A DNA stretch of 64,000 nt from positions 264,237,709-264,301,708 of the forward strand of contig OY998175.1 in NCBI GenBank assembly GCA_963921935.1, read 5' to 3'. The stretch is from Galeruca laticollis (taxonomy: Eukaryota > Arthropoda > Insecta > Coleoptera > Chrysomelidae). The notes beneath the pieces were generated by a model that saw only the letters and a program-made list of their open reading frames with translations, made no database searches and was not told where the DNA came from. The position numbers and the translations under genes were made by a program. Shown in pieces: positions 39,751-52,130 of the stretch (within the stretch, counting starts at the first letter, position 1; each line of letters opens with the position of its first letter).

Positions 39751-40306
39751 GCTTGGAAATTTGAATAATTTTTAAATAGTGAAAGATTAACGATATATTT
39801 CTTTGTTATGTGAACTTGCTGACATTTAAAAAATTAGGAATCAATGCTGCCACCCCACTTCTAGTGCATTTTTAACAAATGTCACTTTTTTAAATACTAG
39901 ACCGGGAATTTGATGTTCTCGGCGGATCTTGAATCCTGCAAAACTGTCGATAATGGCTGGTGGCATGAAAAATGTATTTAGTAACGCTAGCGCCAACGAC
40001 ACAGTCCATCTTTGAACCGACCGTGAACCCTAGAAAACCATAACTACCCAGCGGGTTAACATGTCCCCATTCTCTTATTATTATTAAAGAAGTTCTGTAT
40101 TTTATATTTATATCCCTTTACAACAATTAGAGAAATCATAAAAATACCGATGTTCTGGTCATCTGTCTTCTTGCTGTGCTCGTCCTGTGTGGAGTTTATG
40201 GGTCCTTACCGAGGCATTATCCATATTTTTTCACTGTTTGCAATCCTATCTCTTCTGGTTGGTAATGTTAAGGGTCAAAACTGTATTTTCAGTGTAGTTT
40301 TAACGT
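39751..40306. other. no feature seen
   Basis: No gene. It ends at the TTAA target site of piggyBac B. Confidence 0.45.
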
Positions 40307-40310
40307 TTAA

Positions 40311-42996
40311 CACGTTCGCGGACAGTATGAAAACTTGAGGTAGCCTCAGAAACGCAGTATGGTAACTTCAGAACCAGAAGCCCAAAATTTATCAAATATT
40401 TTTGGTGGTATGACATAGATAATTGAAGGCTTCTGAGCTATTTCTGAGTAATTACTGCTATGGCAGTGGCACCCCATAGCATCAACATATTTTGAACTAC
40501 AGGAACAGTAAACTGCTATGAAAGTAACACAGTAGTGCGTCCCATTAGAACTTTTCTCGCTATGCAGGACACTTGTCTGCTATGGAAGTATGCATTATTA
40601 CCAATAAAAAAACTCTAGTGAATGAATTTTTTTCGGAATACATAGTGGAACATCTTCATAGTGAATTGCTACAAAGCAAGAGTTCCATTGGAATGATAGC
40701 ATTCAAAATAATTGGGACACAAAGCAGGGAGAGATTCGCATCCCCTGAATCTCCAAGAAGTTTGAACCCTTTTCTCATGTTTTGTACATTCTCGACAATT
40801 CATGAAATATGTTTTCCTTTTATAATTTACATTGGGCAAATGGATTTTCTCGGGGAAGTGGATTTGCACAGCAGGAGCCGTAGTCTGAAGATTTGGATTA
40901 TTTTTGGAGCGACGATTATCGTACAGTTTACTTGGAATTTTGAGTTGATTTCCAGACTTAACTGACTCTGGAATTTTCAGTAATGACCTTATAAGTGCAT
41001 TTCGAAATTCAAGAATCGAAATTTACCTGTTTATCGCTTTTTTGTACAATATATAAGAATTAACCACAGTCAGATCTAGCAAGTGAAATATGATCTTCTT
41101 ATACCAACGTATGGTTTTTCTAGGGCTGGAATAATATGAGGTGAATTGATCAGTTCGGTCCACCTCCACAAATGTTATTGTTGTATTCGGAAACTTCTAC
41201 AGGTTCCCTTCTTACCTAAAATAATTGTTAGAATTAATATCAAAGTTAAAAACTATTGATAAAAGATAATAGTTCACCTGGCCAAATCAGTTTGAAACAT
41301 GTATAATCATCCGATGATGCTTTGTGGTAATCATGGGAACATCCCGTTTGTCTTTTCATTTGGATACAGATAGAGCCTTTTATTCTCCAAATATATCCAC
41401 CTTCCTTCAATTTTTGTAGAGTTACATTTTCAGGATTATTCCTCCTATTCGCTCTCAAAGTACATGTCGTATGAGTTTCATGTTTTCGAAGTAGTAAATC
41501 TGATAGGCTCACGCTGTTATAGTAATTATTCATTATTAAATGATGGCCATTGTTTAAGTAGGGACTTATAAGCCTAAGAACTAAGGAATCAATTTTCGAA
41601 GCACCTTCCAACTGTTTCTGATGGCCTTTATAAATTTCAACATTAAAGACAAATCCATCAGTTGAGCACAATTCAAAAAAATTTATGCCACATTTGGATA
41701 ACAAGCTCCTTGAAAATTGTTCAAAAGTATATTGAGAAGTTGTGAGATTTTATGCAATTTGTCGTTAGTTTTTTCATCACCACTACAGCACAAGCTACTG
41801 AGAATTTGTTCATAACGCCTACATGACATGGTGGCAAGAAAAATAGGTTGATAATATAGTGGGTCAAGAGAAAATGATAAACGGAGTGTGGGGCAGTTTA
41901 TTTGACCTCGAAGTAAAGATAAACCCAGATACTCATCCAACTCCTCAGTATCAATGGGAGTGAAGTTAGAACTTCGTGAATATTTCTTGTGTGGTCTATT
42001 TGTGAGACACAGTCGTTGTCCATAGGCATTCAAATATTTGAGAATTAAATTTGTCACCTCATCTGTCCAGAGCATCTTGAAAACATCCTCAGGTGTACTT
42101 TCCGCGGTTATGTTTAGCTTTATTCCAGATGAAGCATGGTCAAAAATCTGGTCTGGAATATCTGCGATGTCATCCACCCACTCATCTTCACTGGGGACAT
42201 TTAAACCTAAAAAGAATAATTTCTTAGTCCAAAATATAAGGAATCAAAATCAATAAAAAGTAGAACAAACAGACAAATGACCAATGAAATAGCCCTAATT
42301 TATGAATTATAAAAACCAACCTGCATTGTCATCTTCATTGGGCGGTTCATTTGCTTCATATTCAGATATATCCATTTCACTTTCTGGACTGCTGCTGCTG
42401 CTGGGTTCATATGTATGATTTCCATCATATTCCCCGTCATCCTGTTACGGGTCGCTAGCGATAGAGCTGCTGCTAAGACTATTAGGTTCATCACACTCAC
42501 TCTCAACCTCATCAAAATACCGTACAAATCTTCCTCCTTCTATGGGTTCCATATATGGAACATTTTTATTACTAACCTTGAGAATAATCCTATTTGTTTG
42601 GATCTAAAATCAAATTTCACTTTTTTCACCAAGCAAGTAACAAAAATATAAATAAATGCGTGCACAAAACAAATATACAGGGACACTATGTCGACATTAC
42701 AACAAACACTTAGGAACTGATCACTGCAATAGCAGTGGGCGCACCAGGATATACCCCCACTTCATGTGAAACACGTTTCATAACGAAAATTTTCAATACT
42801 CCACGGGGACAGTGCCCAACAGTTCAATGATATATGACGGGACAGTAAGGTTATAAATACACGTTGCCTTATGGAGAAATCTACTTCTCTAGCAGTAATG
42901 TTGTTTAGAGGTACCTAAATATACACTGCAATAGCAGTATTGTCCCTTGATATCAAAAAGATTTTACTACTATAGCAGTCAGTGTCCATGAATGTG
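40311..42996 (-). mobile_element. piggyBac-type DNA transposon B
   Basis: TTAA lies at 40307-40310 and 42997-43000. The ends are CACGTTCGCGGACAG and, inward from the right, CACATTCATGGACACTG. The subterminal regions carry repeated ACTGCTAT: forward on the left at 40454, 40512 and 40577 and as ATAGCAGT on the right at 42729, 42931 and 42972, plus partial copies. This inverted arrangement suggests transposase-binding sites. It encodes a broken transposase on the minus strand. Confidence 0.85.
40668..42560 (-). pseudogene. piggyBac transposase pseudogene B (PGBD-like, internal deletion)
   Basis: From the right: an acidic serine-rich N-terminus (about 42545-42320; RYFDEVESECDEPNSLSSSS) with one stop, then a probable intron (donor after the DNA for EDDNA near 42322, acceptor TTTTTAG near 42209). 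The core follows at 42177-41683 (DIPDQIFDHA, TEELDEYLGLSLLRGQINCP, YEQILSSLCC). The block with the first catalytic aspartate and the GR motif is deleted at about 41690. FELCSTDGFVFNVEIYKG and HHLIMNNYYNSVSLSDLLL follow, with asparagine where the second catalytic D should be (MDN to MNN). VDRTDQFTSYYSSPRK and VNSYILYK lie near 41140-41060. The C-terminal cysteine cluster CRECTKHEKR...LCP..FECYH is at 40800-40680. It lacks two catalytic acids. Confidence 0.85.
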
Positions 42997-43060
42997 TTAA
43001 TGTACTGGTTTCTAGGATAGGTAGAGCGATCAAATTTTGGATTAAAGGTAACTTAAAATT

Positions 43061-43226
43061 ATTGAACTTTACCCTGGCGTCATTATTATCTGATACCATG
43101 ACCGACTAATGTCAAATTATTTTGTTCTGTTCTTCACTATTAATAGAAAGACATGCCACTTAACAATTATATCGATTATATTATCAGATATTAATGACGT
43201 CAGGGTAAAGGTCAATAATGTTAAGT
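43061..43226. mobile_element. 166-bp MITE with ~45-bp inverted repeats
   Basis: The left end starts ACTTAAAATTATTGAACTTT and continues ACCCTGGCGTCATTATTATC; the right end, read inward, starts ACTTAACATTATTGACCTTT and continues ACCCTGACGTCATTAATATC. No coding. A clear target duplication is not visible. Confidence 0.75.
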
Positions 43227-44394
43227 GTATCTACTGTTTATTTTAATTTCAATACGCTGTCTCCAATTAGGTAGGTAACATTCAATTAATTTGTAGTTAA
43301 TAGCGTTGATACCTGTTCTAGTCAATAGGTGGGACCATAGATGAATTATTAATTTTTAATATGATAAATTTTAAGAGATTAGGAACAGATATTTGTGGTG
43401 TAATAAATCCAAAATAGTTTATTTATAATAATGTACAGGAGTACTGTAGGTATGAACATAGAGTCGTCAATAATTCTGTGTATATTATCTTAATTGTGAA
43501 TTTTCCTTTTCAGTTTTGGTATTGACTGGTATATGCATAAGTGAATACTTCCTGCAGAGGTGCTTTGGTCTTTCTTTATATCGGGTTGGATGGTGACGTT
43601 CTGTCGAGTGGTAACACGGGGTTAAGGAACTAAATCTGCAACCATCTTCTATTTAGAAGGATTTTTCAGTCCCTGGAATTATATTTGAGCCCACTGTTGG
43701 TTTTATGTTTATTCAGAGTTTGTTACTGAGTTTTATATTTAACCTTAATAAGGGATTTATCGACATTGTTCCAATCACGCTGATATGTGGTTACACGCCA
43801 TCATAAATGGGTGAGTGGAACGAATTTGTAAACTGAATTTATTCCATTTTATTGGCATTTCTAGGGTGGTTATGCCAGACGGTAGAACAGTATAGAGTTG
43901 GGAATTGGGATACGCCCTGTAACACGTCCTGTACTCTAGGGGAGAATTTGAAAGCCCAGATTTAAGGAAGATTGATTCCACTGGAACTAGAAGTCAGTCC
44001 GAGGATGAAGCAGCAGAGTGATGATGAAGGGTTGTGGGAAGAAAGTTGTAGAACATTGATGTAGATGAGCGTTTTTCATTGTATTACTAAATTATAATTT
44101 AAGGGCAATCACTGGGTAGTGAATTATGGATTTTCTCTAGATGTAATTTTTACCTTGGTATTCCCGGAAACACATTTCGATCATTTTAAATATTCAACTG
44201 TTTGAAATCGTTATAACTATCTTGTAGATCAATCGACCTAAGTGAGCGCTTTTGTTTGAACAGAATAAGCATCCTGGAGAACTCTTATTTATCTTGTTTC
44301 CTGGTCAATATACCATAGTGTGAGATTTCACTTACTGTGTTTTCTTTATTAAAACCAAATCGGTGACGACCAGTCGCCAACAGTGGTCCTACTA
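43227..44394. other. no gene seen
   Basis: No recognisable frame. A small minus-strand frame at 43775-43981 has no family resemblance. Confidence 0.45.
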
Positions 44395-44635
44395 AGGTAA
44401 GAGTTCATCTTAATTAATATAAGATACTTCTCCACTGAGAAAAGAGATACTTATCGGTAAGAGTTCAGTTAAATTTATATAAGGTACTTCTACACTGAGA
44501 AAAGGGATAATTATTTGTAAGAATTAATCTTAATCAATATAGGTAAGGTACTTCTACACTCAGAACAGAGATACTTATCTGTAGAAGCTAATCCTAATTA
44601 ATATAAGGTACTTCTACTGCGAGGGAATGGGTCAT
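44395..44635 (+). repeat. ~60-bp minisatellite, 4 units
   Basis: The block TACTTCTNCACTGAGAA recurs at about 44424, 44484, 44549 and 44609 (spacings 60, 65, 60). Each unit also holds GAGATACTTATC and TAATTAATATAAG. Confidence 0.9.
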
Positions 44636-45059
44636 TTGTGGTGGCGATACTATTGAACGCAGCAATATTTACAATTTATAATTTCCTGTGTTTTCTTTGT
44701 TTTGTTTTTGTTGAAGTAATACCTGAAGCTTCGTAACGATTGGAAATGAGCATCAGTTGGTTGTTGTTATATCTATCGGAGATTCAAACCATCGAAGGGT
44801 TTTGTAGTTTAGACCAGCTCCTGTTAAACTACTGATGCGATATAAATGTTGTTGACCACGGAATTGGGCCAGTTGAGGTAGCTGTTAAGAGTTTTAGTTC
44901 TTTGATAGATACTTATTAGCTTATTAGCTAATTTCTAATTTTAACGGTAACAATAAGTTGACAATACATTTTTATCAACAACCGAGAATGGAGTAGAAAA
45001 ATCCGTTATGGTAGGCACAATATTCCTGTTTACAAATCTAAGGATGCTGCTCTGCATGT
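44636..45059. other. no feature seen
   Basis: No frame or repeat recognised. Confidence 0.4.
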
Positions 45060-45540
45060 AGGATTGATCCAGCTAAAGCTTGCTTCCTTTGCCTCCACCG
45101 CGCTTCAGTTGAACTCCTCTGCCATTACTGACCACCACACAATAGCATCGTATGTAAGGATTGGTCGCACTATGGTGGAGTACAGCCATTGATTCATTCA
45201 CGGCTTTGATCACTATATTTTCCCAATCATCGATTTGCCAGACTACAGAGCCACTCAAGCATCTGTGCTCAACGCTCTGTTTCTAGATCAATAAATTTAT
45301 GGTCAATAACACACCAAAATATTTGACTTTGGAGGGAATGACCTTTTTCCGAGACTCTCTACTGTTCTACCGAGCTGGGAAAGGTTAGGATAGACGTGTT
45401 GAACTAGTTTCTTATTGAAATATTATTAGGAGGAATAGAACATAGAGTCATCGATTTCAGTGTGACTGACATTAGCATCACAGTCACTTAACCGCCTTAT
45501 ATCTTTTTCCTGGATTAGATGCAGGAATTCTAGTGGCGAC
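45060..45540 (-). pseudogene. possible LINE RT thumb fragment
   Basis: The minus strand contains KYFGVLLTINLLI, like the 'vKYLGv.lD..l.w' block after the RT catalytic core in Jockey/R1-type LINEs. Downstream residues do not align well, and stops interrupt. It lies near other LINE pieces on the same strand. Weak call. Confidence 0.25.
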
Positions 45541-45659
45541 GCTGATTTCTTATGAAACCCATACATAGAGCTTTTCTAAATCTCCTTACTCACATCCAGC
45601 CATAGCTTCCCCACAGTCAAATTTGAAATTGGGGTAAATATATTAATTATTGTGTTTTT

Positions 45660-45990
45660 CACTTAAATACCTATTCTAGGCTTAACTTTCTCTGCACCTA
45701 CAGAATAGGTTGTAGTTACTGTGATTCTGAGAAGATTCTTGAATGCGGGTCATTTTTAGGTCTTCCTCGGTTAGGATGACCTTCAAGTATGTTTTAGGCG
45801 AGTTTGAAGTGCTTAAGGTTAACCTGTACCACCTTACCCCTCTTTTTTCCTTCTCGTCGAGTTCAGGGTCTCAGACTTGAAGACATTCACTTTTGCATGG
45901 CTTATGCCGAATATCAGTTTGTAGTCCGCCTTCTTCATAAGCTGTAGGATCCTTGCCGACCTCCTGCCTTGGATTCACCTCAGTCAAAGC
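45660..45990 (-). pseudogene. LINE ORF fragment, copy 1 (pair with 46735-47090)
   Basis: About 330 bp homologous to 46735-47090 and on the same strand. Shared marks include TATTCTAGGCTTA, TACAGAATAGGTTGTA, GTGATTCTGAGA and AAGTGCTTAAGGTTAACC. The reading frames are more broken here than in the other copy. The two copies are 1.07 kb apart. Confidence 0.6.
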
Positions 45991-46369
45991 TAAAATTGGG
46001 GCAATTTTTGAATCCAAAATAAAAAGAAATTTAAGTATACGTATTGAATAATCATACAATAATGAAGGACTATATTGAACTACGTTAGGACCTTGATCGA
46101 GCTTTTAGCATTTGTGGAACTAATTGACAATTCTAGAGATATTTGACAATTTTCGATAAATTTGATAAATTTTCTTGAAGAAGGTATTCTATTTCTTACT
46201 GTATTTAATTTGTATTCGTAGAGATAAGATGTTGTGATTTGTCACAAAGGAAAGCTAGGGTTTGTTAGTTTGATAAATAAACATATTTGAATTTAACTAA
46301 TTGTAAAGGTCTTTTATAATAGGTTTGTGGTTTTATAGAAAATAAATTTATTCAATTCATAGAAAATTT

Positions 46370-46720
46370 GTGACAATGACATTTTTTGATTATTGGTGAC
46401 ACACACATAATTTAAATATAGTAAAATGTCGGGATATAATTAAATAACCTGCTATAATTAAGAGTATACAGTGACACGTTATAACTGGGTAGATAATCCG
46501 GAATAACAATAATAATATATATATATTTAATTTGTACAATATTTAAAAATTGTAAAAAATATTTTTTGATAACTGATTGAATTCACCCTGAGACAAGAGA
46601 ATAATAATAATAGTTCATAATTAAATAAATTAATTTTTAGATAAAAGAGATTATTGCTAGCCAGAGAATATTATGACAATAAGTGTCAGTTTTGAATAAT
46701 ATAACATACGTGTGGATAAG
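46370..46720 (+). repeat. dispersed repeat, copy 2 (pair with 9020-9390)
   Basis: Same order of conserved blocks as copy 1; here the copy lies between the two LINE fragments at 45.7 and 46.7 kb, suggesting an insertion there. Confidence 0.6.
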
Positions 46721-46734
46721 CCGCATGTACAATA

Positions 46735-47460
46735 TATTCTAGGCTTACCTTCCTCTGTATCTACAGAATAGGTTGTATCTCGTGATTCTGAGAGGATTCT
46801 TGTATGAGGGCGATGTCTAGGTATTTCTGGCTTAAGATGACTTCCAGGTATATTCGAGGCTCACTTAAAGTGCTTAAGGTTAACCGGTATCGCCTTTCTT
46901 CTCGTTTTTTCTTTCTTGTGGAGTTCAGGCTCCCCAACGTGAAAAAATTCACTCTTGCATGTCTTTTACCGAATCTCAGCATGTAGTTCGGCTTCTCCGG
47001 AAGCTGACGGTGAACAAAAAGTACAAACCTCTTCTCAAGTTCCACCGAGTGCGTTCCTTTTTTAATCACAATATACATCGGAGCTTCGGGGTTATTTAAA
47101 TGATGGTATTCCAGGAGCCCCTTAGCCTCGATTTTTATCCTGGATAATGGGATACGAGCATAGGGATCTTTATAGCGGGGATTAGTTCAATATTGGCGAC
47201 CGGCCACGTATCGCTAATCTTTGCAACAATAGCAATGAAGAAATCCTTAGACTGGACTTATTTGATAACCCGAAAGCCCCCGATCACCTCAAGCAGTTTG
47301 AAGCATTGGGAGGTACCTTTTGCACCCGACCAAACATACTTCATCACCATTCCCAGCTTCAGCCATAATTCGGCACTGACTTGCTTATTTGTTGATTTCT
47401 TAATAGCCACAGCAAGTCGCATGTGATTTTCGACTAAATCACTCAACTGTCTATTTATCT
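46735..47460 (-). pseudogene. LINE ORF fragment, copy 2 (ORF1 end and start of endonuclease)
   Basis: A minus-strand frame at 47446-47258 (SAELWLKLGMVMKYVWSGAK) resembles the gag-like DUF4780 domain of some insect LINEs, but only loosely. A second at 47078-46761 contains RFGKRHARVNFFTL, STRKKKREERRY and RIYLEVILSQKYLDIALIQE. The last phrase matches the opening of LINE AP endonucleases ('LE..L....iDIALIQEp'). Nothing of the RT follows. So it looks like an ORF1/ORF2 junction fragment of a Jockey/R1-group element. Confidence 0.45.
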
Positions 47461-48829
47461 CGGTGCTTTCTTAACGTTTTCGTTGCTTGTATTCTTGGCC
47501 ACTTTAGCAGTACGATGTTTGTTCTGCTTCAGAGCTCATTTTGATTACTGTCTTACAGATCATGTTTCATATTCGTGGAAATCAAGATATATGTATTTCG
47601 ATGCAATATCTACACTATTAGTCCTGACATTCTAGGGCAACTTTTTGCATTGAATGAACATCGTAGAACTTCTCTACTGACCTTTATTTTACCAATATAT
47701 TCCCACAGTAAATTTTTTCCATACCATTTTGGAACAATCGACATGTACTTATATTATAATTTCAATGCAACTCAAGAACTGAACAGTATGAGCTTTTTAC
47801 AACATAATAATTCCATCCTCATAGTAACAATTTCTTGAAACATAATAGCCGGTACTTATAGAGTAGGTAACACAATATTCATGGGAATGGTAACAAAAAT
47901 CGAAAGTATTCAATTTTTAAATGCGACTAATAGTTATCATGAATCACATTAACATTATGTATTATTTCTAGAAACTTTTACCATCGACGAAGTTCAAGTA
48001 TTTTAACAGAAATGAACTGGGGTAATAATTACCAAGCCTTAATTCCACTTACACTCAACAGCATTTAATCATAAGCATTAATATCTGTTATGATCTTTTG
48101 AAGGAAATTCAAAGGACGCGAAGGTGAGGAAAACGTTTCTACAAGATGGATGGAAATCACAACGTCATCCTCGCGTAGTAATTAGTGCTTCCACATTATT
48201 CGCAATGTATACTCCACCGCAATACTTTGGCGACACGAGATAGGTAATAAATCACATGAAAGGCAAATGAAATGACTCCAAGAGACCTTGTAGATAACGC
48301 ATATATCTTCGCAGATGGGTTGATAAATGCTCCAGTTTAATTACAATGGTTTAAATATAAATTGAATTCGCCGATAGCCATTTAACACAAAACAAAATGG
48401 AACTACATCACTATATGATGTGATATTATTAGCATTTATATGGATATATACATTTATTTTCACTAGATTCATATTTTTACAATTAAACTGCAGTTGATAT
48501 TCTACTAAACCACAATGTCCTCTCAAAAATCGTATATTATCGAAAAAGTGATATTTCAGACCAATGATAATATTCCAATGTTCACCACTGTTACTATACC
48601 TCCCCCACGAGTTCACTCATTCATATTTCCAAATGATTCCCAATCCATATCGAGAAAGCCGTCATATCATAATTAGATTTTTCATTATTCCTATCTGAAA
48701 ACATTATATTTACATCCCCAGTTAGCACACCGAAACAGGGCTTTTCCCGCGAAAATTTTTATAGTCTCATTAGCTGCTCACTTGCATGTCAAAATAAAAT
48801 GAACGGTTTTGAATATTAAAACTAACTTT
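47461..48829. other. no feature seen
   Basis: AT-rich, short frames only, nothing recognised. Confidence 0.45.
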
Positions 48830-49370
48830 TCCGCACTCCAAACGCTGTATCGTGCTAACATATCGAAATTTCTCCAAAAACGACCAAATATATGGTATAT
48901 GTGGATTTATAGAACCCATTGCATTAGTTCAAAATCAGAAGAATTCATTTGTGAGACACCCTGAACTTTATTCAATCATGAATTTTGTCACTGGTTTACA
49001 CTCCAAAGGCTTTATCGTGCGAACAATACGAAATTTCTCCAAAAATTACAGAAAAATGTCGTATATCTGGATTTATAGGACACGTTGTGTTGGCTTTGGT
49101 GAGCTGAAAATCAATAGAGATCATTTGTAAGACACCTTGAACAATAAACAATTAAAAAACTGGTCACTTATTCACACTCCAACGGCTGTATCGTGCTAAC
49201 AATCCGAAATTTCTCCAATATTGAGCAAAAATTGGTAGTTCAGGAACCGTAGCACCCATTTTACTGGCTCTGGGGAGCTGGAAATGGGTTTATGTGTGAT
49301 ATACCCTGAACGATACTCAATCATGAAATTGGTAAGTTCATACACTTCGGAGGCAGTATCGTGCTAACAA
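48830..49370 (+). repeat. ~165-176-bp tandem repeat, locus 2 (about 3 units)
   Basis: The block CTGTATCGTGCTAAC recurs at 48845, 49010, 49186 and 49354 (with small changes), followed each time by CGAAATTTCTCCA in the first three. Spacings are 165, 176 and 168 bp. It is the same family as 8595-8970 but on the opposite strand. Confidence 0.88.
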
Positions 49371-49985
49371 GTAAATTGAAAAGTGGACGACCGTAATGAC
49401 GACGACAGAATATACACAGAATATTTGTTCTAAATACCCGTTTTTCGTTATTTTTCTCACCGAAAAATGTCAAAATACCTCCAAAGAAATTCTAAATTCC
49501 AATTTTCCTTTGAATAAAACGAATAACTTTCTCGCATCGAAAATAGGATTGACGGAATAGTAGTAATATGTTATTGACAGTTCTCTATGAATCGCAAATT
49601 ATTCATTAATTTCCTTAACAACGGGGTAAATAATGCAAGTTTTTGACAAACTACCCATATTAAGTTAACGACTACGAGTTATTTTCTTTCCGAGCATTCG
49701 AATACATATTGTATTCATTTTCAAGGACTACTACTACTACTATGAAATATGGTCAAAATTAAAATGAAGGATATATAAAAAATCATTATTTAGCGAGGTT
49801 GTAGGTAAAGTTGTAAAAAATATGTATATAATAAATCATTTCAAATATTATCCAAAAATTATTATAAAACTTCAAAAAACAATATAGACAAAAAATAATG
49901 TTGCCAAGTCAATACGAATTTTGTTAATTTGTATTACTTTCATGCTTAAATTAATTTTATTATAGGTTTCTTATATGATTGGTAC
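49371..49985. other. no feature seen
   Basis: AT-rich; probably tail sequence of the Penelope inverted copy in part, but I cannot show it. Confidence 0.35.
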
Positions 49986-50237
49986 TTAAATTTTTGAATG
50001 TCGTTTTTCAAATTCTAATAAATATGCATAGATTATACTAAGATTATTCAAGTCTGTTTTTTTATTTATACAATCAATATCCTGATTGATATATGCCGTT
50101 TCTAAAAACAGACGCTTTATATAATTTTTTTCTGTAGTGAATACTTTAACAGATTGATAGTTCATGGTATGGCATTCATAAAATACGTGTTCAGCAAGTG
50201 CATATCTGTCAGGATATAATTTGCTGGTAGACAACAA
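49986..50237 (-). pseudogene. inverted partial copy of the Penelope-like element (GIY-YIG C-terminus)
   Basis: The minus strand reads SKLYPDRYALAEHVFYECHT, MNYQSVKVFTTEKNYIKRLF and LETAYINQDIDCI. The same block appears on the plus strand at 51965-52125 (SKLYPDRYALSEYVSYEGHT and so on). So a fragment of the same element lies head-to-head with the main copy. Partial inverted or tandem copies are known for Penelope-like elements. Confidence 0.85.
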
Positions 50238-50339
50238 ATTATTTATAACAAATTATATTTTAGAATTAAAAATAAACAAAAAAAACTCAATAATTTAATT
50301 GACAAAAGAATTCATTCCGTTCTTAAAACACAAATAATT

Positions 50340-52130
50340 GGATAAAAAATATTTCTAATATAGATATACCTAAAGATATTCTACAATTTTTATCACTAGG
50401 CCCAAAATTCAGTATTGAACCTATAATTACAAAGGATATTTCAATTAAAACTATATTAGCGAATATTGATTACATATCGTCTTTTATACGAAACAAACAG
50501 GAATGAAATATCGGGAATTATTATATAAAACCAAAAAACTTCTCAAGGAAAATCGAAATTTAATAGTTGTACCATCTGATAAAGGTAATTTTACACTTGT
50601 AATGGAAAAACAACAATATTTCGAATTATCTAAAGAACTAATGGATAATAATACATCATATAAGAAAATTAAAAATGATCCTACTCATAAAATAACTAAT
50701 GATTGTAATAAATTAATTAAGGAATTATTCAATAAAAAATATATTGACAAAAATACCAAAGATAAATTAACTAGCTATAACGGTATTTCTGCAAAATTTT
50801 ACTGTTTACCTAAAATACTCAAACCAACATTATCTGCTAGACCAATCATAGAATCAATAAACACCACAATTGAACCTCTTACTCTTTGGTTAACTGAAAT
50901 ATTAACAAAATCTTATTATTATGAAAATGAATATTGCATTAAAAACTCCTTTGAAATTAGCAAAAAATTCAATGATATAATATTACCACCTAATTATGTT
51001 TAGATGTAGTATCCATTTTAAGTGATGTACACTTAAATATATGTTTAACAGCCCTTCAACAAAAATTGAGTGATATAAGTAAAAATTGCAAAATTAGTAA
51101 AGAAACTCTTTTAGAATTAATAACATTTTTTATGAATAATACATATTTTTCGTATAATAATATAAACTACCAACAAATTTTTGGAACATCTATTATATAA
51201 TGGATTACATTTTAGACTTAGTTATATCGGTTTCACCATTTAAATTGTATTTCATCAAAAATATGTGGATGATATAATTTTATCTCTTCCATTTGAAGAA
51301 ATTGATAATATTATTTTTTAATTCAATAGCTTTGATCCTCATATACAATTTACTATAGAAAAAGGAAATACGGAACAATCCTTACCTTTTCTTGATACGA
51401 AATTCACTAGAAATAATGAAAATAAAATTTCAATTGACTGGTATACAAAACCTATAAATTCAGGAAAATACATCAATTATCATCCATGTAATACAAAGAT
51501 TAACAATCCGTCAAATGAAAAATAGAGTCTTACAAATTTCAAATCCAATATTTCATCAAAAAAATATAAAATTATTGTACAAACTTTTTTGTGAAAACTC
51601 TTATCCTCCATATCTCTTAAAACGAATTTTGTATAATACTTCTGAAAGAATGGCTGACAGTTCTAATAACATCACATCAAACTTGAATTATATTTACACT
51701 GGAACTGACAATATTTATGTGTCTTCACCATATATTAAATCAGTTACACATAAAATTTCTGGCATATTCAAACATCACAATATAAAAATTGCTAACAAAC
51801 AACATCTCACAATTAGATCAATTTTCAGTAAAATAAAAGATAAAACACCTACTAACAAACTGGCTAACATAATTTACGAAATTTATTGTGATACTTGTAA
51901 TTAAAAGTACTATGGTCAGTCTAAGAGGTCACTTTCCAACCGAATTATCTCTCACAAAAGTGACAGCAAATTATATCCTGACAGATATGCACTTTCTGAA
52001 TACGTATCTTATGAAGGCCATACCATGAACTATCAATCTGCTAAAGTATTCCCTACAGAAAAAAATTATAAAAAGCGTCTGTTTTTAGAAACGGCATATA
52101 TCAATGAAGATGTTGATTGTATAAATCGTC
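50340..52130 (+). pseudogene. Penelope-like element: reverse transcriptase and GIY-YIG endonuclease, disrupted
   Basis: The N-terminal block has WIKNISNIDIPKDILQFLSL followed by GPKFSIEP, typical of Penelope RT. Then come VPSDKGNFTLVM (50560-50600), PKILKPTLSARPIIESIN, SYNNINYQQIFG and the catalytic KYVDDIILSLP (51259-51290). SLPFLDTKFTRN, GKYINYHPCN and LLKRILYNTSERM follow. The C-terminus is a GIY-YIG nuclease: IYCDTCN, stop, KYYGQSKRSLSNRIISHKSD (51880-51960). Stops occur at 50504, 51001, 51200, 51320, 51523 and 51902, with several shifts. The product would nick DNA and prime reverse transcription. It is a close relative of the fragment at 12700-13025. Defective. Confidence 0.88.

Noticed and set aside
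42300..42527. 75-codon minus-strand frame with MNPAAAAVQK
   Set aside because: It is the wrong frame of the acidic, serine-rich N-terminus of piggyBac B.
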